Positions 58,921-64,000 of a DNA stretch of 64,000 nt are shown here, piece after piece. How positions within the stretch are numbered: position 1 is the first letter of the stretch; each line of letters starts with the position of its first letter. The stretch is from positions 62,001 through 126,000 of the forward strand of contig JACCGJ010000584.1 in NCBI GenBank assembly GCA_013407085.1, written 5' to 3'. This stretch comes from Atriophallophorus winterbourni. Lineage: Eukaryota; Platyhelminthes; Trematoda; Plagiorchiida; Microphallidae. Both the position numbers and the translations under genes were made by a program. The notes below the pieces were generated by a model, which was not told the origin of the DNA, ran no database searches, and saw only the letters and a program-made list of their open reading frames with translations.

Positions 58921-59295
58921 CTTGTTGTTGGCCTCCGTCGGTCAATGTCAACCATGGATATAATTCACATCGCATGAATTTCATGTTTTGCAACTTTTTG
59001 AATAACTAAACAGTCTGATCCGGGAGAAACAATCTCTCCCGCAGCGCTTGCAACGATAGTCAGAACTCTGTTGTATTGCATCAGTTACACGCCGGCGGCG
59101 TCATCTGCGTTCAGCAGCCAGGAGATGTATTTGCTCCTTCCCGGCTTGCAGTCGACGCTTTGCGCAATGCCTCCAAAGTGAGTGGTCAAGAGCAAGTTCT
59201 GCCCAGCTTGCGGGGTCAACGTCAAGAGCTTTCATATCTCTTTTGCAAACATCTTTGTACCGCGAGTGCGGTCTGCCCAATGGTCGACTTCCTAA

Positions 59296-61297
59296 TTACA
59301 ACTCACCGTAGAGTAGATCTTTCGGAATACGACCATTTTCCATTCTATAGACATGACCAATACACCGCAGGCGGTGCTGACCTAATAGGGTGAACATGCT
59401 CTGTAGACCAGCTTTTGAAAGCACTTCAGCGTTAGTCACTCTGTCCATCCACGATATGTTCAAGATACGACGGATGCTTCGTTGATGGAAAGCATTCAGA
59501 TTCCGTTCGTGTCTTGCGTGGGGGGTCCAGGTTTCACTGCCGTATAGTAAAGCATTTAGTACGCACGCGCTGTATACCATCATCTCTGATTTTACAGTCA
59601 GCTTGCGGTTACCCCAAACACGAGAGTTTAATCGGGACAAAATGACAGCTGCTCTGCCAATCCGCTTATCAATCTCCGTGTTAAGCGAGAGGTTATCCGC
59701 AATGGTTGAACCAAGATATGTGAAATGATGTACTGGTTCGAGCTGACAGTTTACAACAGTGATGATTGGTGGTGATACAGTCCCTTGACCAAGGACTTTG
59801 GTCTTGCTCATGCTGATTGTTACAACAAAGTCTTTGCATGCCGACGAAAAACAGTCCATTAGCGACTGTAGGTTCTCTTGAGAGTGAGCATTAAAGGCTG
59901 CATTGTCGGCAAACAACAGGTCACAGATAATCACATCCCGTACTTTGGTTTGTGCTCTCAACCGGTTCAGGTTGAAAAGCTTGCCATCACTTCGCGTATG
60001 TAGATGCCTTCTGTTCTCGTCCTAAAAGCGTGCTCCAGAAGCAGAGCAAAGAAAATGCTGAACAGCGTGGGAGCAAGAACACACACTTGTTTGACGCCTC
60101 GGTGAATTTCAAATGCTTCTGAACTGCAACCGTTAAAATGGACTGAGCCTTTCATGCCTGAGTGGAACGAAATTACGAGTCTGAGCAGCCTTGGGGGCAG
60201 CCTATCAGATCAAGCATTTTAAAAAGACCCTCCCTGCTGACGTAGTCGAAGGCCTTAGTTAAATCAATAAAAACAGCCTATAATGGCATACGCTGTTCCC
60301 GACACTTTTCTTGAAGTTGTTTCAGGTAGAAGATCATGTCAACGGTTGATCATCCCTTGCGGAAGCCACATTGAGATTCAGAGTAAATTTTATCAGCTAA
60401 AACTTGCAGCCGGATCTGTAAGACTTTAGCAAACAATTTGCCTACAACATTTAGAAGGGAGATTCCTCTGTCATTGTTGCAGTCGCCTCTGTCACCCTTA
60501 TTCTTAAACAGCGTGATGATCTTTGTGTCTCGCATCTCTTGTGGGACACTTCCCTCCTGCAAGCACTAAAGAAGCAAATGGTGAAGAGGCTGTAATAATG
60601 CTGCTCTACCGCTTTTAATGAGCTCAGGTGGAATTCCGTCGTCACCAGTGGCCTTCCCATTCACTAAGCGGTCGATTGCCTTATTGAGCTCATCAAGAGT
60701 AGGAGGGGTATCTAGATATTCCATGGTCGGCAACCGTTCGACATTTTCAAGTGCATGCGGTAGAACCGTACTGTCCCTAGAGTAGAGGGAGGAGAAGTGC
60801 TCTACCCATCTTTCCATCTGTTGAGTTTTGTCGACAATCGGCTTACCAGATAAAGACTTAATGGGAGCCGTTTTAAGTTTGATTGGACCAATGGCTCTCT
60901 TGATCCCATCATACATACCGTGAAAATTTCCGGCATCCGCAGCTTTTTGGATATTGAGGCTAACTTCAGTCCAATAGTCGTTTGCACATCGCCTTGCAGT
61001 CTGTTGGACCTTATTTCTAGCTGCTCTTAGAAGACGTAAGTTTTCATCTGTTGGCATACCTTTGAACCTCAAGAATGCTGAGCGTTTCTCATCCAGCACA
61101 GCAGTCATCTCAGAAGCGTTTGCTTCGAACCAGTCGCTCGTTCGAGCTTTCTTCGGACCGAAAGTGGAAAGTGCGACTCGGCATATGCAGCTTTTTATCA
61201 ATTCCCAGTTTTCTGAAGCAGATTCAAGTGGGGTTGTCTTGTTGAACTCGTCCGTGAAAGCTTTTGCGAATCTCGCAGTTAGATTAGGTTCGCACAT
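59296..61297 (-). pseudogene. Reverse transcriptase of family B copy B5, FADN box and frameshifts
   Basis: The linker and N-terminal part are open for 243 codons: AFTDEFNKTTPLESASENWE, SDWFEANASEMTAVLDEKRS, then KAIDRLVNGKATGDDGIPPE (the GDDGIP fingers motif). After a frame change: TKIITLFKNKGDRGDCNNDR and SESQCGFRKG. Motif A is intact (AVFIDLTKAFDYVSREGLF) but preceded by a stop. Then RGVKQVCVLAPTLFSIFFAL, and the catalytic box DLLFADNAAF: the second Asp is Asn (codons 59902-59913). The C-terminal domain (KLTVKSEMMVYSACVLNALL, YGSETWTPHARHERNLNAFH, LGQHRLRCIGHVYRMENGRI) is open to 59296. Confidence 0.87.
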
Positions 61298-61438
61298 GCG
61301 AGTGACGTCTATCCTAGGCTTAGGCAGACAATTTGGTGCGGTGAAATCTCGTGTGGGGGAGCTTCAGTTTTGCACAGACCAGTGAATGATCAGTGTCGCA
61401 GTCTGCGCTTTGATATGATCTGGTGAGGAGCACGCTTC

Positions 61439-62293
61439 CTATATTAGTACGTTTAACAAGAATAAGATCAAGCTGATGCCAATGCTTAGAGCGAGGATGT
61501 TTCCAAGAGACTTTATGCTGTGGTTTTGTTTGAAAGAAGTGTTACTGACACAAAGATTGAACTGTGTGCACAATTCTAAAAGGCGTTGCCCATTTTCATT
61601 GGTTTTACCTACACCGAACCTTCCGAGACAGTTTTGCCAAGACTCGTAATCTGCACCAACTCTGGCATCGAAATCACCCAATACCACTACACAGTTTTTC
61701 TGTGCCTCTTTGTTCAGGTCGGCTGTGAGGTTATGATAAGAAGCGTCTTTTTCAGCAGGCGTTGCAGAGAGCGTCGGTGCATAAACGTTGACCAACGTAA
61801 TGGTACCCGTAATGCACCTCAGATTTAAAGTCCAAATCCGTTCGCTCCCGCTGCTGCTCGGTTCTGTTGCTTTTAATATGTCGTTTCGTACGGCAAACCC
61901 AAATCCATGCAGTCGAGGCTCATCGGAACCTCTTCCTTTCCAAAAGAATGTGTAATCCCTTTCTGTTAGCTAACCAGTGTCTGGTAAGCGCGTCTCTTGT
62001 AGGGCAGCCACGTCGACATTCAGCCTTTTTAGCTCGTTGTTAATCACGGCGGACTTTCTAACGCCTCTGATATTCGAGACGTCGTCATGAAATCCTGGAA
62101 GCATGGACCAGACGTTCCAGGTTTCAAGTTTCAGAACTGTTATTTGTTGTTTGGTATTTCGATTCGCTGATGCGGAAAAATACAGTCGGTTGATTCCTAA
62201 TCCCCATGCATTCAATGAGGATAGCAGACCGTGGCGAGACGGTACCTTATTGACTGGGGGCTGCCCAGCTTGAGGCGGGCGGTAGCCGTCCAA
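61439..62293 (-). pseudogene. Endonuclease of family B copy B5, one in-frame stop and one late frameshift
   Basis: EEP-type nuclease. LKLETWNVWSMLPGFHDDVS supplies the TWN motif, LNVDVAALQETRLPDTG the catalytic Glu, then an in-frame TAG (near 61970), after which the same frame continues TERDYTFFWKGRGSDEPRLH, GFGFAVRNDI, TLVNVYAPTLSATPAEKDAS (the YAPT box) and VVVLGDFDARVGADYESWQN (the GDFN-type box). After SNTSFKQ the frame shifts near 61515, so the final SDHSLV block is read in another frame. Very few lesions separate it from an intact gene. The start is taken at the first Met of the open stretch; the family start may lie upstream. Confidence 0.85.
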
Positions 62294-62393
62294 TGAGACC
62301 TGAAAGTCTCTCCCACCGTCGAAAGCAGCCCCAGGCGGTTAGCTCTACGCCAGTCGAGCCATAGCTTTTAACCGGTATCTGCTGCTTCCCGTG

Positions 62394-62684
62394 TTAATTT
62401 TCAAAGAAGCGGAATAGAGTGTCCTCTCCATTGGTGCGTTGTGATGTACGCCAGGGCAGTTCAATATGGAGAACTAGCTGTTGCCCATGCAGCAAGTGCT
62501 CCCTCTCCACGGCACCACTGGAACCAAAGTAACAGCTAGGCTGATACGTTTGGACAACGATGCCGTCGCAGAAGCTGGCAGGACGAAGTTGAATAAACTT
62601 CGGTCTGCCTAACGGGACTCCGGCGCCGGATTTTTCCTCGAGGTTGACTCCTGAAGCCTTTTCCATAAATGGATGTAGCCACAA
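62394..62684 (-). other. Open frame in the 5' leader of family B copy B5
   Basis: A 96-codon frame upstream of the endonuclease, with FIQLRPASFCDGIVVQTYQP and CYFGSSGAVEREHLLHGQQL. Related traces exist in B1 (13634-13431, CSFGSCGAVEREHLLNGQK) and B4, and in the lone 5' fragments. It could be a short first protein of the element or untranslated leader that happens to be open; conservation of the residues CxFGSxGAVEREHLL between B1 and B5 is also expected from DNA identity alone. Confidence 0.4.
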
Positions 62685-62969
62685 GGCAGTGAAGGTTTTA
62701 GATAAGGGTTTTCCTTCCCCTAGGTGGGCCGCCTTTGTGGACTAACGAGCTCCACCTGCCGAAGCATGCTGGTTTTGAGGCGCCAGTCAGCCGCCTTCGC
62801 CCTTTCTCCTGTCAGTAGAAGCAGTTTTGCCGGGTCACACAGGACCACGCGTGCAGGCCAGGAGCTGGACTTGGTTGTCAGAGGCTATATGAGACGAAGG
62901 ATATTGGAGCATTTTTGGAATTGAGAGCTTATCCCCAAAACCGCCCCGGCCGTGACAACCTTGAAACCT

Positions 62970-63390
62970 TGGAATATCAAACAATATTATAGAGAAAGAT
63001 ATATGCAACTGAAGATCGATCCCATATGGTTTCGCAGACTCAAGCATAATCTCATCTTATTCTTCAAAATACTGTCAACGGATAATATAGAAATAAGTTC
63101 AAATTTTCACATATGGCATAATTTTAAGTATAACTTCAGAAACAGTGAAAAACTAATAATTTATCATTGTTTCGTACAAAAGTAAGGAACAATTTTTACT
63201 TGACTAAATGTGCTAAACTGTGGAATCTTCTTCCAAAATATAAGACTCAGCTCCTTTTTATAGGAGTACAAGTCACATCTGGCTTCATTCCTAACCATAG
63301 AAAAAAAATTCGCGATCTGCTTAACTTAGATGTTTTACCTGATGATTTATATAATAATGGCATTCCTTTGTATTGATATTACATAAATTT
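62970..63390 (+). pseudogene. LINE reverse transcriptase C-terminal remnant, CR1/L2-like
   Basis: Plus-strand frames YYRERYMQLKIDPIWFRRLK and HNLILFFKILSTDNIEISSN, then after a frame change near 63175 RTKVRNNFYLTKCAKLWNLL and PKYKTQLLF. The order RY..L..xPxWxRRL..DLILxFKI, then R..xxNxFxxRxxxLWNxLP is the usual C-terminal end of CR1/L2-type reverse transcriptases. It begins exactly where copy B5 ends, so B5 may have inserted into it. Confidence 0.65.
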
Positions 63391-63394
63391 TCAT

Positions 63395-64000
63395 AACGTT
63401 CGAAAAAACATTATCTCGCATTAGAGTATTTACTTCACAGCGTAATTGCTCAATCCGCACCCAAATAAAACTGGCCCACAGGAGACCTCACTTCGCCTAG
63501 CGGAGAAGAAAACGGTTCATATTCAGGATAGATCAATCTCTTTCGAACAAACAAAATGAAAAAGTTTGGAAATCTACAACAGAGTTCTTCACGCATTCTC
63601 GATCGACATTATCCGTTGAACATCAGTGCTGTATGGAACATTCATTGACTTTTTCTCACAACGCCAGTGTTTTTGTATAATATCGGATCACGTAAAGTTT
63701 ATCTGAACGCAACTTGCAAATACTGTTAATTTTATATTTATTGAAAGTTAAATTCTGCTGAAGAAATGACCTTGAAAATGTTTTTTCGCAAATGTAGATA
63801 CTACAATCTAGTTGTACAAAACTTTAGGAAAGTTTTGATCATGATTAACATGTCTTGAATTTCCAAGAATGAAATTAATATATTCATTTATTATTTAGAA
63901 GTGTATGTGATAATTATACTGTTGACCACCAATGACAACTAGGCTAGTGATTTCATACACCACACATTGTTCACACATATTATTGCATTGTTTCCTGAAT
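63395..64000. other. Non-coding sequence to the window end
   Basis: No frame, repeat or splice pair that I can support. Confidence 0.35.

Larger units (their letters stand above)
58922..62968 (-). mobile_element. RTE-like LINE family B, copy B5, most complete copy
   Basis: About 4.05 kb with both ends. The 5' end is near 62968 (GGTTTCAAGGTTGTCACGGC on the minus strand) and the 3' end near 58922 (TCGGTCAA-TCAACC on the plus strand, ending CAACAAG on the minus). Order: leader with an open frame at 62684-62394, endonuclease (62293-61439), linker (61297-60566), reverse transcriptase (60562-59296), 3' UTR. Fewer frame breaks than B1, B3 and B4, so it is the youngest or best-kept copy. It directly abuts an older LINE remnant on its right. 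Confidence 0.9.

Noticed and set aside
59076..59393. Plus-strand open frame of 105 codons (and a similar one at 10224-10550)
   Set aside because: It is the antisense of the 3' UTR and C-terminal end of family B copies B5 and B1.

Overview
The window looks like nuclear DNA of a parasitic flatworm, most likely a digenean trematode close to the blood flukes. It is AT-rich and mostly non-coding. It carries spliceosomal exons with GT-AG borders and many decayed copies of the retroelement classes common in schistosome-type genomes: RTE-like and CR1-like LINEs, a Penelope-like element, and a short dispersed repeat with a hammerhead ribozyme. The organism call is inference from this repertoire. I saw no rRNA, tRNA, CRISPR array or bacterial-type operon.

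The main host feature is one large gene on the minus strand. Eight exons at 46452-46162, 26132-25744, 25261-24798, 24472-24305, 17084-16772, 9102-9008, 7040-6973 and 3832-3392 have good splice sites. All seven successive junctions agree in phase, giving one open frame of 2229 nt (743 codons). The product is rich in Ser, Asn and Pro and looks disordered; I cannot name it. Three further exons upstream (50758-50593, 52531-52483, 58022-57951) may be its 5' part, but at least one linking exon is missing. Both ends of the gene lie outside what I could resolve. Introns reach about 20 kb and hold nearly all the retroelements.

Retroelements from left to right: an RTE-like element A1 (1-3255, minus); five larger pieces of a second RTE-like family B, three of them the long copies B1 (10085-14036, minus), B4 (42898-45763, plus) and B5 (58922-62968, minus), plus the 5'-truncated B3 (37170-39309, plus) and a 3' fragment (33171-33625, minus); two lone 5'-region pieces of family B (5515-5985 and 32345-32830); CR1-like reverse transcriptase remnants at 16020-16490, 19810-21780 and 56090-57060, with weaker ones at 29380-30110, 35280-35830 and 62970-63390; a third RTE type with a short tandem tail (54545-55101); and a Penelope-like GIY-YIG endonuclease remnant (7528-7808). 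All are broken by stops, frameshifts or deletions.

The most unusual signal is a dispersed repeat of about 200-250 bp in six recognisable copies plus one partial copy. Its best copy (4786-4827, minus) folds as a complete hammerhead ribozyme with a minimal palindromic stem III, the form known from Penelope-like retroelements. The other copies show the same motif decaying.
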